Positions 1 to 8,190 of a DNA stretch of 64,000 nt are shown here, in pieces. Source of the DNA: Flavobacteriales bacterium. Lineage in GTDB: Bacteria; Bacteroidota; Bacteroidia; Flavobacteriales_D; Parvicellaceae. The stretch is from assembly GCA_025210295.1 (NCBI GenBank), contig JAOASC010000028.1:186001-250000 (forward strand). Reading direction: 5' to 3'. Every line of letters begins with the position of its first letter. Position 1 is the stretch's first letter. The notes under the pieces are model-generated. The model was not told the DNA's origin and searched no databases. It saw nothing but the letters and a program-made list of their open reading frames with translations. A program made the translations under genes and the position numbers.

Positions 1-2
1 GA

Positions 3-122
3 ACAGTTGAAGGGCATAAAAACAATTTGTTTTTAAAAACTGAAACTAAAAATATTGCAGGGTTAGTAGTCTACGCCATTCAAAATAAGATTATAGACAT
101 TAACGAGATTCCTTTAGTCTAG
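3..122 (+). CDS. C-terminal end of an unidentified protein (partial)
   Basis: An open frame enters from the left edge and stops with TAG at 120-122, leaving about 39 residues that end in NKIIDINEIPLV. The composition (hydrophobic/charged alternation, no low complexity) looks coding and it is the only frame open from the edge to here. It converges with the helicase gene that ends 34 bases further on. I do not recognise the family, and too little is left to assign a function. Confidence 0.5.
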   Translation, partial: TVEGHKNNLFLKTETKNIAGLVVYAIQNKIIDINEIPLV

Positions 123-156
123 AATAAGATACAAAACTGAAAAATGAGGAGATAGG

Positions 157-1536
157 TTAATCCAAGAACTGCTCATTGAAATTTAAGAAATAAACCTTTT
201 CAGTAGCACGAGTTATAGCAGTATACAACCAGCGTAGATATTCTTTGTTTAGCATTTCTTGTGTAAGATATCCTTGGTCTATAAAAGCAACTGGCCATTG
301 CCCTCCTTGTGCTTTGTGACAAGTTAATGCGTAAGAAAATTTTACTTGTAACGCATTAAAATGTGGGGTTTTCATAATGAGTTGTTGACGTTTTCGTTTA
401 CTAGAGATATTGTAAAAATCTTTTTCTATTTCATAGAATAATGTTTTTAAACGTTCGCGTGGAAGTGCTGCGCTTTCTACATTCAAAGTTTCTAATAATA
501 GTTTACAGGTAAATTCAGGTTCATCTTCATTGTCTACAAAGCGAACCACTACATCAACAAAATCAAAACCGTAAATGTATTCATGTTTCAAAATTTGTTT
601 CACCTCTAAGATATCTCCATTAGCAATAAAACCTGCTTTGGATTTTTTATCTAGCCAGAAATAGTTGTTTTTGACAACCATTAACAAGTCATGTGGAGCG
701 ATTTTTTCTTCCATCCATAAAATTCTACTTCTCACTTCTTGGTTAAAAATGTTGGCACGTTTATTACTTCTACAAATAATAATAACATTTTCAATACCAT
801 AGGTGCTAATTGAAGTTTCTAATTCATCTTGCAATTCCATTCCTGTAATCGCCAGAGCATCAGGAAACGAGCTAGAAAGCTCAAGATGAAAATCTTCCTC
901 TTTTCTAATTTGTTCTCGAATATTGGTGGCGTTAAATAAAATACCACTGTCATGTTCTTGTCGAACAACTTCTTTTAGTTCAGAGATAAAAAATGCTAAA
1001 GGATAGTTTTGTTCTAACCTGTTTTTATTTAGAGCAGGACTTTCAGTGCTACCTACAGGAGGCAATTGGGCACTATCTCCAATAAAAATAAGCTTGCAAT
1101 TGATACCAGAGTAAACATAAGAAATAAGGTCGTCCAATAAACTTGCATTATCTAAAAAAGCAGAGCTTAATCCATCATCAGAGTTAACCATTGAAGCTTC
1201 ATCTATGATAAAAACAGCGTTGTGATAATTATTTTTTCCTTTTGTAAAACTTAGGGTTCCTTCTTTTTCGTTTTGATAATAGATTTGCTTGTGAATAGTG
1301 TAAGCTGTCTTGTTGCTATATTTACTCAATACTTTTGCAGCTCTTCCAGTGGGAGCCATCAATACAACATTTCGTTTGATGAGTCCCAAAGATTTTACAA
1401 GTGCTCCAATTAGACTTGTTTTTCCAGTACCAGCATACCCTTTTAAAATAAAACCCACATCTGGATTTTCAGAAAGTAAGAAATCTGCCAATTTAGAGAT
1501 TGCTTTTTTCTGATCAGAAGTTGGGATAAAACCCAA
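157..1536 (-). CDS. Dda/RecD-like superfamily 1 DNA helicase
   Basis: ATP-dependent helicase of the small SF1B (Dda/RecD2-like) type, expected to act 5'-3' in repair or recombination; 459 aa is close to T4 Dda. Walker A is GYAGTGKTS near residue 34, Walker B/motif II is VFIIDEASM near 108, motif III is FIGDSAQLPPVGS near 151, and the C-terminal UvrD_C_2 part has YALTCHKAQGGQW followed by WLYTAITRA. The first internal Met lies after Walker A, so initiation must be non-ATG: TTG at 1536 is used here. In-frame codons upstream to the stop of the preceding tetR (1582-1584) read VVQLLNTE, which looks like family sequence, so a rarer ATT start at 1570-1572 is possible. It is last in a leftward run prfC-tetR-tetR-helicase. 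Family is confident; cellular role is inferred. Confidence 0.88.
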   Translation of the reverse strand: MGFIPTSDQKKAISKLADFLLSENPDVGFILKGYAGTGKTSLIGALVKSLGLIKRNVVLMAPTGRAAKVLSKYSNKTAYTIHKQIYYQNEKEGTLSFTKGKNNYHNAVFIIDEASMVNSDDGLSSAFLDNASLLDDLISYVYSGINCKLIFIGDSAQLPPVGSTESPALNKNRLEQNYPLAFFISELKEVVRQEHDSGILFNATNIREQIRKEEDFHLELSSSFPDALAITGMELQDELETSISTYGIENVIIICRSNKRANIFNQEVRSRILWMEEKIAPHDLLMVVKNNYFWLDKKSKAGFIANGDILEVKQILKHEYIYGFDFVDVVVRFVDNEDEPEFTCKLLLETLNVESAALPRERLKTLFYEIEKDFYNISSKRKRQQLIMKTPHFNALQVKFSYALTCHKAQGGQWPVAFIDQGYLTQEMLNKEYLRWLYTAITRATEKVYFLNFNEQFLD

Positions 1537-1581
1537 TTCTGTATTAAGTAATTGAACTACAGTAGATTTAATAAGGCGTAA

Positions 1582-2160
1582 TTAGTGTTTTTTAAAAGCG
1601 TCCCAACATGCCTGATACATAGGCTCAATTAAGTCAGCATACTCTTCTTCGGTAACAGCATTTAATGAAAGGATATAGGAAACACATGAAGCATGCATTC
1701 CAGTCATAAAGTGAACGACAAAGTCCAAAGGAAACTCTTTGATTACCTCTTCTTTTATTGCTTGAGTTGTTCGAGCTAAGATTTTTTCGTTAACACTTGG
1801 GTATATTTTTTCATCAGAAGTTTCTGTCCATGAATAAGGATGAGCTTGAACTTGATTCATAAAGTTGAATAAAGAACGATTACTTAGCCCCCATATTACC
1901 GATTGGTGGAATACTTTACGCATTAGACTCTGATAATCTTCTATCTCTAGCACTTCTCCATAAACAAATTTGAACATATCATTCTTACCAAGTGTATAAA
2001 TCTCTGATACAAGAGACTTCTTACTAGGATATAGTTCTTGTAACTTTTCTTGGCTTATTTCAGCAGCTGTATATATATCTTCTAAGCTCGTACTTACAAG
2101 GCCTTTAGTGTTGAATAAATGGAGGGCAGCATTTCTTATTTTTTCATTTTCTTTATTCAT
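1582..2160 (-). CDS. TetR-family transcriptional regulator (paralogue 1)
   Basis: 192 aa. The N-terminal 50 residues form a TetR helix-turn-helix (RNAALHLFNTKGLVSTSLEDI, then the YPSKKSLVSEI recognition end); the rest is an all-helical ligand/dimer domain ending in EPMYQACWDAFKK. It is clearly homologous along its whole length to the regulator immediately upstream (2277-2846), sharing MF.FVYG, FHQSV.W, KIYP.(V/I)NE and the LIEPM...CWDA end. It starts 117 bases after that gene and is followed directly by the helicase. The ligand and targets are unknown; autoregulation is typical of the family but no obvious operator was found. Confidence 0.85.
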   Translation of the reverse strand: MNKENEKIRNAALHLFNTKGLVSTSLEDIYTAAEISQEKLQELYPSKKSLVSEIYTLGKNDMFKFVYGEVLEIEDYQSLMRKVFHQSVIWGLSNRSLFNFMNQVQAHPYSWTETSDEKIYPSVNEKILARTTQAIKEEVIKEFPLDFVVHFMTGMHASCVSYILSLNAVTEEEYADLIEPMYQACWDAFKKH

Positions 2161-2276
2161 AGTAGTGTAGTGTTTTTGAGTAGTGTTGTAAACATTTACT
2201 TAACGAATATAATAAATAAAGTTTTATAAACAAATATTGAAATAAATTTTAAATATAGGCTTATATTTTTCGATAA

Positions 2277-2846
2277 TTAGGCCTTTAAAGCATCCCAGCA
2301 GGTCTCAAACATTGGTTCGATTAAGTGTGCGAATTCTTCTTCAGTCATAGGGTTTAATGCAACAATATAGGAAACACAAGCGCCTAACATTTTGGTCATA
2401 ATATGTGCAGCAAAATCAATGGGTAAATCTTTGAGGTTTCCTTTTTTGATTTCAATTTCCACTCTCGCCATAATGGTCTCGTTTATCCTAGGATAGATTT
2501 TGTTGTCTTCTGTTTCCCATTGATATGGTTGAGAGATATAATCCATAAAACAAAACAACTCAGAATTGTTTACAGCCCAAAGTACTGATTGGTGAAAAAT
2601 AGTACGCATCATGGCTTTAAAATCTTCTAATTTTGCCAAATCGCCATAGACAAATTGAAACATGTTATCCTGACCTATCGAAAAGAGCTCAAAAATTAGT
2701 TCTTTAGTAGATGGGTATTTTTCATCAAGAACACTATACGGAATCTTCGAAGCTAGCGCTATATCATATATCGTTGTGCTTTCAATACCTTTAGATTTAA
2801 ATAGCCCAAGAGCTACTGTATGAAGTTTTTCTAATTGAGTAACCAT
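2277..2846 (-). CDS. TetR-family transcriptional regulator (paralogue 2)
   Basis: 189 aa with a TetR N-terminal DNA-binding domain (HTVALGLFKSKGIESTTIYDI and YPSTKELIFELF) and a helical C-terminal domain almost colinear with the next gene. The ATG lies only 3 bases beyond the prfC stop, so the two genes are probably cotranscribed and perhaps translationally coupled, which is unusual for a TetR repressor. The pair probably arose by tandem duplication followed by divergence in the DNA-contact helix, suggesting different operators. Effector unknown. Confidence 0.85.
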   Translation of the reverse strand: MVTQLEKLHTVALGLFKSKGIESTTIYDIALASKIPYSVLDEKYPSTKELIFELFSIGQDNMFQFVYGDLAKLEDFKAMMRTIFHQSVLWAVNNSELFCFMDYISQPYQWETEDNKIYPRINETIMARVEIEIKKGNLKDLPIDFAAHIMTKMLGACVSYIVALNPMTEEEFAHLIEPMFETCWDALKA

Positions 2847-2849
2847 AGT

Positions 2850-4451
2850 TTAGAGAGTTTGTTCATCTAGTTTAAAATCAGATGTTGTATGGAAAGTGAT
2901 CTCAGGATAATCTCCTTCAGCTTGAGTGAGTAGGAAAGGTGAATCTGCTAAAAATACAGGGTTTCCATCTTTGTCGTAAGCAATATTATTGTGCTTTCTC
3001 TTTACAAATTCATCAATTTTGTCTTGGTTATCAGAAGTCATCCAGCAAGCTTTATGATGCGGTTTGTGCATAAAGCTACAAGATGCTCCATACTCATGTT
3101 TTAATCTATATTGAATTACTTCAAATTGAAGTTCTCCAACTGTTCCAATAATTTTTCTGTTTCCAGGTTGTTTAATAAACAATTGAGCAACCCCCTCATC
3201 AGTTAACTGTTGGAGCCCTTTTTCCAATTGTTTAGTTTTCATTGGATCATCGTTTTGAACTTCTTTAAATATCTCTGGAGAAAAACTAGGAATCCCTTTA
3301 TACATAAATTCATCTCCAGTAGTTAGGGTGTCTCCAATTTTAAAAGTTCCAGTATCATACAAACCAATAACATCTCCAGGGTAAGCTTCGTCAATGACAG
3401 CTTTACTAGAAGCCATAAAACTTGTAGGGTTGGCAAACTTAACTTTCTTATCTAATCGAATGTTTTTATAAAATGTATTACGTTTAAATTGACCAGACAC
3501 AATTCTTAAGAATGCAATTCTATCTCTATGTTTAGGATCAATATTCGCATGAATTTTGAAAACAAAACCACTAAACTTATTGTTTTCTGGTTCTACAAAA
3601 CCTTTGTCTGAAAGTCGACCTTGAGGAGTTGGGGAAATCTCAACAAATGAATCTAATAATTCTTGAACTCCAAAATTGTTTAATGCAGACCCAAAATATA
3701 CAGGAGCTACTTCACCAGAGAGGTAACTTTCCCTGTCAAATGTTTCGTAAACACCGTCTACAAGTTCAACTTCTTCTCTAAGAGTCTCGGCAAAAGATTC
3801 TCCTATGGTTTCATCAAGCGCAGTGTCATTAATATCTTCGATAGCTACAACTTCTTTTTCTATTTGTGTTTTATTTCCACTAAATAAATTAAGATTACCA
3901 CGATGCATATTATAAACCCCTTTGAACGTCGCTCCAATTCCAATTGGCCAACTCATAGGGCGAACTTTTATCGATAGTTTTTCTTCTAGTTCATCTAACA
4001 AGTCAAAAGCATCACGTCCCTCTCTATCCATTTTATTAATGAAAACAATAACAGGAGTATTACGCATTCTACAAACTTCCATTAGTCGTTCAGTTTGAGC
4101 CTCTACACCATTTGCACAATCTATTACCAATATTACACTATCTACAGCCGTTAATGTTCTATAGGTATCTTCAGCAAAATCCTTATGTCCTGGTGTGTCC
4201 AAGATGTTTATTTGCTTATCTCGATAGTTAAAAGCCATTACAGATGTAGCAACTGAGATCCCTCTTTGCTTTTCAATCTCCATAAAATCTGATGTAGCTG
4301 TTTTTTTGATTTTATTATTCTTTACAGCTCCAGCAGATTGAATCGCTCCACCAAATAAAAGCAGTTTTTCTGTTAATGTCGTTTTCCCTGCATCTGGGTG
4401 ACTAATAATTCCAAATGTTCTCCTAATATTAATCTCTTCTTGTAAACTCAT
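2850..4451 (-). CDS. prfC: Peptide chain release factor 3
   Basis: Translational GTPase RF3, which recycles RF1/RF2 from the ribosome after termination. Length 533 aa is normal. The G domain has the P-loop [15 protein letters not shown] near residue 17, the switch region [10 protein letters not shown] near 65, DTPGHKDF near 86 and NKMDREG near 140; RF3-specific domains 2 and 3 follow ([18 protein letters not shown], then [16 protein letters not shown]). It starts with ATG and heads the leftward run with two TetR genes. The gene is easily separated from EF-G by the missing domains IV-V. Confidence 0.97.
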   Translation of the reverse strand: MSLQEEINIRRTFGIISHPDAGKTTLTEKLLLFGGAIQSAGAVKNNKIKKTATSDFMEIEKQRGISVATSVMAFNYRDKQINILDTPGHKDFAEDTYRTLTAVDSVILVIDCANGVEAQTERLMEVCRMRNTPVIVFINKMDREGRDAFDLLDELEEKLSIKVRPMSWPIGIGATFKGVYNMHRGNLNLFSGNKTQIEKEVVAIEDINDTALDETIGESFAETLREEVELVDGVYETFDRESYLSGEVAPVYFGSALNNFGVQELLDSFVEISPTPQGRLSDKGFVEPENNKFSGFVFKIHANIDPKHRDRIAFLRIVSGQFKRNTFYKNIRLDKKVKFANPTSFMASSKAVIDEAYPGDVIGLYDTGTFKIGDTLTTGDEFMYKGIPSFSPEIFKEVQNDDPMKTKQLEKGLQQLTDEGVAQLFIKQPGNRKIIGTVGELQFEVIQYRLKHEYGASCSFMHKPHHKACWMTSDNQDKIDEFVKRKHNNIAYDKDGNPVFLADSPFLLTQAEGDYPEITFHTTSDFKLDEQTL

Positions 4452-4632
4452 CTAGTACTTTTGATAAGGGTGCTAAATTATCCTTTATCATTGAGTTTTG
4501 GAAATATTTAAGAGATTTTATTTAAGTAAAAATTATTGCTTTTTAAGGGGAGCACTCAATCCTGTTTTTAATGTTAAAGTGTTCTATTTTTGTTACTGTA
4601 AAAGTTTAGTGATAATCGAGCCAATTTAATTG

Positions 4633-4986
4633 TTAGAGTTTGTCTTTTGTGAAAACATATACAATTTCATTGTTTTCTTGTAAATAAATGTTGTCTTTTT
4701 CAAAGAGCTTGTTTTCAAAGTCAATATATATCTTACAACTTGAATTTCGTCTAGCTTTCTTTTTTAATAATTTCGTTTCCCTTTTAGTCAACTCACTAAT
4801 ATCCGTTATTGTTCTATTGATACGAATAGTGTTATACTTTGAAATGACTTCAGATTGTGGAATGTTACGATCCAAGGTAATTAACTCAATGTTTTCTATT
4901 TCACAATTGCGCTCTACTTTGGCTTGAGCGAAAAAAGTGGTAGCGTAAAAAAATAGGGGGGCGGTCAATAAAATAATTTTTTTCAT
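4633..4986 (-). CDS. Small secreted protein of unknown function
   Basis: 117 aa with a Sec signal peptide (MKKIILLTAPLFFYATTFFAQA, cut after AQA) and a short lysine-rich mature part containing two cysteines (NCEIEN and SSCKIYI) that could form a disulfide. No known domain recognised. It stands alone: prfC ends the block to the left and the next gene points the other way. Coding is supported by the signal peptide and an in-frame ATG start. Confidence 0.6.
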   Translation of the reverse strand: MKKIILLTAPLFFYATTFFAQAKVERNCEIENIELITLDRNIPQSEVISKYNTIRINRTITDISELTKRETKLLKKKARRNSSCKIYIDFENKLFEKDNIYLQENNEIVYVFTKDKL

Positions 4987-5133
4987 GTCATAATTGTTTA
5001 ATTTTTAATTAAATGTACGAATAATGTTGAAGGGCATAGAACTTAAAAATTGATTTTATTTAAAGATGTTAAAATTGATTATTTTCTCTTAAATTTGATG
5101 GATGAATAGGTAGAATGCTAAGTTTAATAGAAC

Positions 5134-5436
5134 ATGGAGTCAAAAATTGAACGTAAATGTAGTAATTGTGGTCAATGGAATGTAGGTAATCAAGAGTTTT
5201 GCCAGTTTTGTAATGCTCCAATTTCACCAAAAAAAATAATAGAAACGAGGGAAGAGAAAAGAGTTAAGGAAGAAAAAGAAAAGCCGTTGGATAAGATTGA
5301 TCTTTATCTAAAACGTTTAAAAGATCATCCTAATTTTTTTGTTCGCGTTTTATTTCGAATAGTTTATTCTACGTGGGTTGTTTTTATGTTGATAGTTTCT
5401 GCTGTGGTCTATTTTGTCGCTTTAACACCTGGTTAA
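5134..5436 (+). CDS. Zinc-ribbon protein with one membrane helix
   Basis: 100 aa. The N-terminus carries a CxxC-x10-CxxC zinc ribbon (CSNCGQW...CQFC, residues 9-25), then a highly charged Lys/Glu linker, then one hydrophobic helix near residues 75-97 and a short tail. The ribbon should face the cytoplasm. The stop codon is followed without a gap by the ATG of the next membrane protein, so the two are likely translated together. A TAAATTTG box at 5090-5097 fits a Bacteroidota -7 element, without a good -33 partner. Function unknown. Confidence 0.7.
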   Translation: MESKIERKCSNCGQWNVGNQEFCQFCNAPISPKKIIETREEKRVKEEKEKPLDKIDLYLKRLKDHPNFFVRVLFRIVYSTWVVFMLIVSAVVYFVALTPG

Positions 5437-5805
5437 ATGCATCCAGTTAAGAATATTTATTTTATCGTTTTTAGTGTAGTCTATTTGTTCGTTCAACTAT
5501 TTAGAAAGTTAGAAGTACAGCTTCCAGAGTTACTCAATTCTTATGGAACAGATTTGTTGTTTATGCCTTTGCTTTTGTCATTTGCTCTTTGGATGACTCG
5601 ATTAATTAAACGTGACCATGCCTTAACATTAACACTACCAATGTTATTGGTGACTTTCCTTTTTGTAAGTTTTATTTTTGAATACTATCTCCCTGCGAGA
5701 AGTTCAATATATACCGCTGATAAAATAGATGTTGTAATGTATTTCTTAGGAGGGATAATCTTTTATTATCTTCAAAATCGTATCTTTGGCAGCAAGGTTG
5801 TTTAA
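5437..5805 (+). CDS. Small integral membrane protein
   Basis: 122 aa, mostly hydrophobic, with three to four predicted helices (about 5-22, 37-54, 63-82 and 97-115). It resembles short Bacteroidota proteins often labelled magnesium citrate secondary transporter; that label is not supported by any visible transport motif. ATG abuts the stop of the zinc-ribbon gene, so they form a two-gene unit. Role unknown. Confidence 0.65.
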   Translation: MHPVKNIYFIVFSVVYLFVQLFRKLEVQLPELLNSYGTDLLFMPLLLSFALWMTRLIKRDHALTLTLPMLLVTFLFVSFIFEYYLPARSSIYTADKIDVVMYFLGGIIFYYLQNRIFGSKVV

Positions 5806-5867
5806 GATAGAAATTGGGTTTAGCAGCTCAATTATTTTAAACATTATTAAATAAAAAAAACAGTAAA

Positions 5868-6731
5868 GTGAAAAGAATTGTAGGATTAGCTTTTATTATC
5901 AGTTCATTGGTTAGTATAGCGCAGGATAAAGCATTTATAATTTATAATGCTAAAGGAAAAAAAGTATCGTATAAAAAAATGATAAAATCGTTAAATGAAA
6001 GCGATATTACTTTGTTTGGTGAATTACATAATAATCCAATTTCACATTGGTTGCAATTAGAAGTAACGAACTCATTGGGGGAAAAACGAAACCTAATTCT
6101 TGCAGCAGAAATGTTTGAACGCGATAATCAAAATGCACTGAATGATTATTTAAGTGGAAAAATTGACGAAAAGGGCTTGGATTCTTTAGCGCGGTTATGG
6201 AATAATTTTGAAACTGACTATAAACCTTTAGTCGATTATGCTAAACAACATAAATTACAGTTTGTAGCAGCTAATATACCACGTAGGTATGCAAGTATGG
6301 TTTACAAAGGAGATTTTAAAGCTTTGGATTCATTGCCTGCAAATGAAAAAGAATGGATCGCTAAATTACCAATAGCTTATGATAAAAACCTCCCTGGATA
6401 TCAAAAAATGTTGGAGATGATGGGAGGACATGGAGGAGAAACTTTCCCTAAAGCTCAAGCGATTAAAGATGCTACAATGGCAGAGTCTATATATAAGGCT
6501 TACGAAGCAGCTAGTGAAAAAGATAAGCTAACGGTTATCCATTATAATGGAGCCTACCATTCTGATAACTATGAAGGAATATTATGGTACTTAAAACGTA
6601 AAAATATAAACTTGAACTATCAAACAATTACCACAGTCTCTCAAGAAAATATTAAAAAACTTTTGGAGGAAAATATCGGAAAAGCAGATTTTATTATCTG
6701 TGTAGATGAAGATATGACAACTACTTATTAA
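5868..6731 (+). CDS. ChaN-family protein (Tiki/EreA-like fold)
   Basis: 287 aa secreted or envelope protein. A GTG start gives a good signal peptide (MKRIVGLAFIISSLVSIAQ); no ATG is available at this end. The ChaN hallmark is DITLFGELHNNPISHWLQ near residue 47, with AAEMFERDNQ near 80, NIPRRYA near 135 and a late HYNGAYHSDN near 224, all expected in the ChaN/Tiki superfamily. Known ChaN proteins bind haem, while related folds are metalloproteases, so the activity here is unsettled. There is no lipobox. A 16-base tandem repeat follows the stop codon. Confidence 0.82.
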   Translation: MKRIVGLAFIISSLVSIAQDKAFIIYNAKGKKVSYKKMIKSLNESDITLFGELHNNPISHWLQLEVTNSLGEKRNLILAAEMFERDNQNALNDYLSGKIDEKGLDSLARLWNNFETDYKPLVDYAKQHKLQFVAANIPRRYASMVYKGDFKALDSLPANEKEWIAKLPIAYDKNLPGYQKMLEMMGGHGGETFPKAQAIKDATMAESIYKAYEAASEKDKLTVIHYNGAYHSDNYEGILWYLKRKNINLNYQTITTVSQENIKKLLEENIGKADFIICVDEDMTTTY

Positions 6732-6762
6732 TTAGCTAATTAGATGATTAGCTAATTAGATG
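6731..6762. repeat. Two tandem copies of a 16-base unit
   Basis: ATTAGCTAATTAGATG occurs twice without a gap at 6731-6746 and 6747-6762, followed by the related ATGAGATGATGG. It sits in the gap between the ChaN-like gene and the purine nucleoside phosphorylase gene. Each unit contains the palindrome TTAGCTAA. No function is evident; slippage duplication is the simplest origin. Confidence 0.9.
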
Positions 6763-6807
6763 ATGAGATGATGGGCAAATGGAGCTTTTAGCGAATAAAA
6801 TAGGAAA

Positions 6808-7623
6808 ATGAATTTAGAGCAAATAAAACATACCACAGAATTTTTAAGACAAAAAGGAATTACTCAACCTGAAATAGGAATTGTTCTAGGAACAGGCTTA
6901 GGGAATTTAGCGACCAAAATTGAAGCTGATTTTGAGATTGATTATGAAGAGATTCCTAACTTTCCTGTTTCGACTGTAGAGATGCACAAAGGGAAGCTAA
7001 TCTATGGTAAAATAGGAGGGAAGCAGGTATTGGCAATGCAAGGTCGTTTTCATTATTATGAAGGATACTCTATGGAAGAAACGGTGTTTCCTATTCGTGT
7101 CATGAAATTATTGGGAGTAAAGAGTTTGTTGATCTCTAATGCAGCAGGAGCGATTAATTTAGATTTTCAAAAAGGAGATTTAATGTTAATTACTGATCAT
7201 GTAAACCTATTTCCTGCTAATCCGTTATTAGGGCAGAATGAACCTGAATTAGGAACTCGTTTTCCAGATATGAGTGAGCCATATAGCAAGCAACTTAATG
7301 CGAAGTTAAGAACTGCTGCGCAAGAAAAAGGAATAACGTTAAGAGAAGGAGTATATGTAACAGCACAAGGACCAATGCTGGAAACACCAGCAGAATACAG
7401 AATGCTTAAAATTGTCGGAGGAGATGCGGTAGGAATGAGTACTGTACCAGAAGTAATTGCAGCTAATCATATTGGTTTGCCTTGCTGTGCCGTTTCTGTA
7501 TTAACAGATGAGTGTGATCCAGATAATCTGAAACCTGTAGATATTGCCGAAATTATTGAGGTAGCTGGTAAAGCTGAATTAAAGTTAACAGAACTTTTTA
7601 TTGGGTTGATTGATAGCATTTAA
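6808..7623 (+). CDS. Purine nucleoside phosphorylase (trimeric, PNP/MTAP type)
   Basis: Cleaves purine (deoxy)nucleosides with phosphate to give base and ribose-1-phosphate in purine salvage. 271 aa matches the trimeric family. Motifs: phosphate-binding GTGLGNL near residue 29, QGRFHYYEGYSMEE near 79, LLISNAAGAINLDFQKGDLMLITDHVN near 108, the base-binding TAQGPMLETPAEYR near 190 with the substrate Glu, and VGMSTVPEVIAANH near 212. The late CCAVSVLTDECDP includes the position equivalent to the purine-specifying Asn (here TDEC). Probably cytoplasmic. ATG is preceded by GGAAA. Confidence 0.95.
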   Translation: MNLEQIKHTTEFLRQKGITQPEIGIVLGTGLGNLATKIEADFEIDYEEIPNFPVSTVEMHKGKLIYGKIGGKQVLAMQGRFHYYEGYSMEETVFPIRVMKLLGVKSLLISNAAGAINLDFQKGDLMLITDHVNLFPANPLLGQNEPELGTRFPDMSEPYSKQLNAKLRTAAQEKGITLREGVYVTAQGPMLETPAEYRMLKIVGGDAVGMSTVPEVIAANHIGLPCCAVSVLTDECDPDNLKPVDIAEIIEVAGKAELKLTELFIGLIDSI

Positions 7624-7668
7624 ATAAGATTTTATACATTAGGTGTATTCCTAATTATAATTTTTAAG

Positions 7669-8100
7669 ATGTTACGTTTAAAGAAAATAGTAGCTTGGCT
7701 GGCTCTTATATTATTGACTCTTTCATTGTTTTTACCTGTTTATTGTACCAATGAAGATTGTACTGAAGTTATGAGAGGCTTTAATTGCTTTTTCTTTGGT
7801 TGGATGGGAACATTTTTATTTTTTGGAATCTACCTTGTTTGGTTAGCTAACCCCATTGCAGTAATGGCTTTTATTTTAAACAAAAAAAAGCCTAAAATTA
7901 GTTTGCTATTGTCTGGTATTGCTTTTCTTATAGGAAGTGCTTTTTTGCTAGGAGGTGAAATCTTTGTTACTGAAGCTCGTGCAGAAGAGATAACAGACTA
8001 TAGAGCTGGTTACTGGTTGTGGATGTCAAGCTTATTAATGGTTGTTGTTGTTGCTGTATTATCATTGCTGATCAAGGCAAAACAAGCTTCTCAAAATTAA
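7669..8100 (+). CDS. Integral membrane protein of unknown function
   Basis: 143 aa with four hydrophobic helices (about 7-25, 45-67, 74-95 and 114-134). Two cysteine pairs lie in the first outside loop (YCTNEDCTE, then FNC). It follows the phosphorylase gene by 45 bases on the same strand and may be cotranscribed. No family recognised; a terminator-like hairpin follows. Confidence 0.65.
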   Translation: MLRLKKIVAWLALILLTLSLFLPVYCTNEDCTEVMRGFNCFFFGWMGTFLFFGIYLVWLANPIAVMAFILNKKKPKISLLLSGIAFLIGSAFLLGGEIFVTEARAEEITDYRAGYWLWMSSLLMVVVVAVLSLLIKAKQASQN

Positions 8101-8151
8101 ACCTAATCAATAAAATACAAGTTTAGTTTCCTGAACAATAAACTGTAATAA

Positions 8152-8179
8152 CCCCCTTGTATAAATTAAAACAAGGGGG
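8152..8179. terminator. Hairpin between convergent genes
   Basis: Perfect 9-base arms CCCCCTTGT / ACAAGGGGG at 8152-8160 and 8171-8179 around a 10-base AT loop, between the stops of two convergent genes. The T-runs on either side are weak, but position and stem strength suit a two-way transcription stop. Confidence 0.7.
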
Positions 8180-8190
8180 AATTAGTTTTA

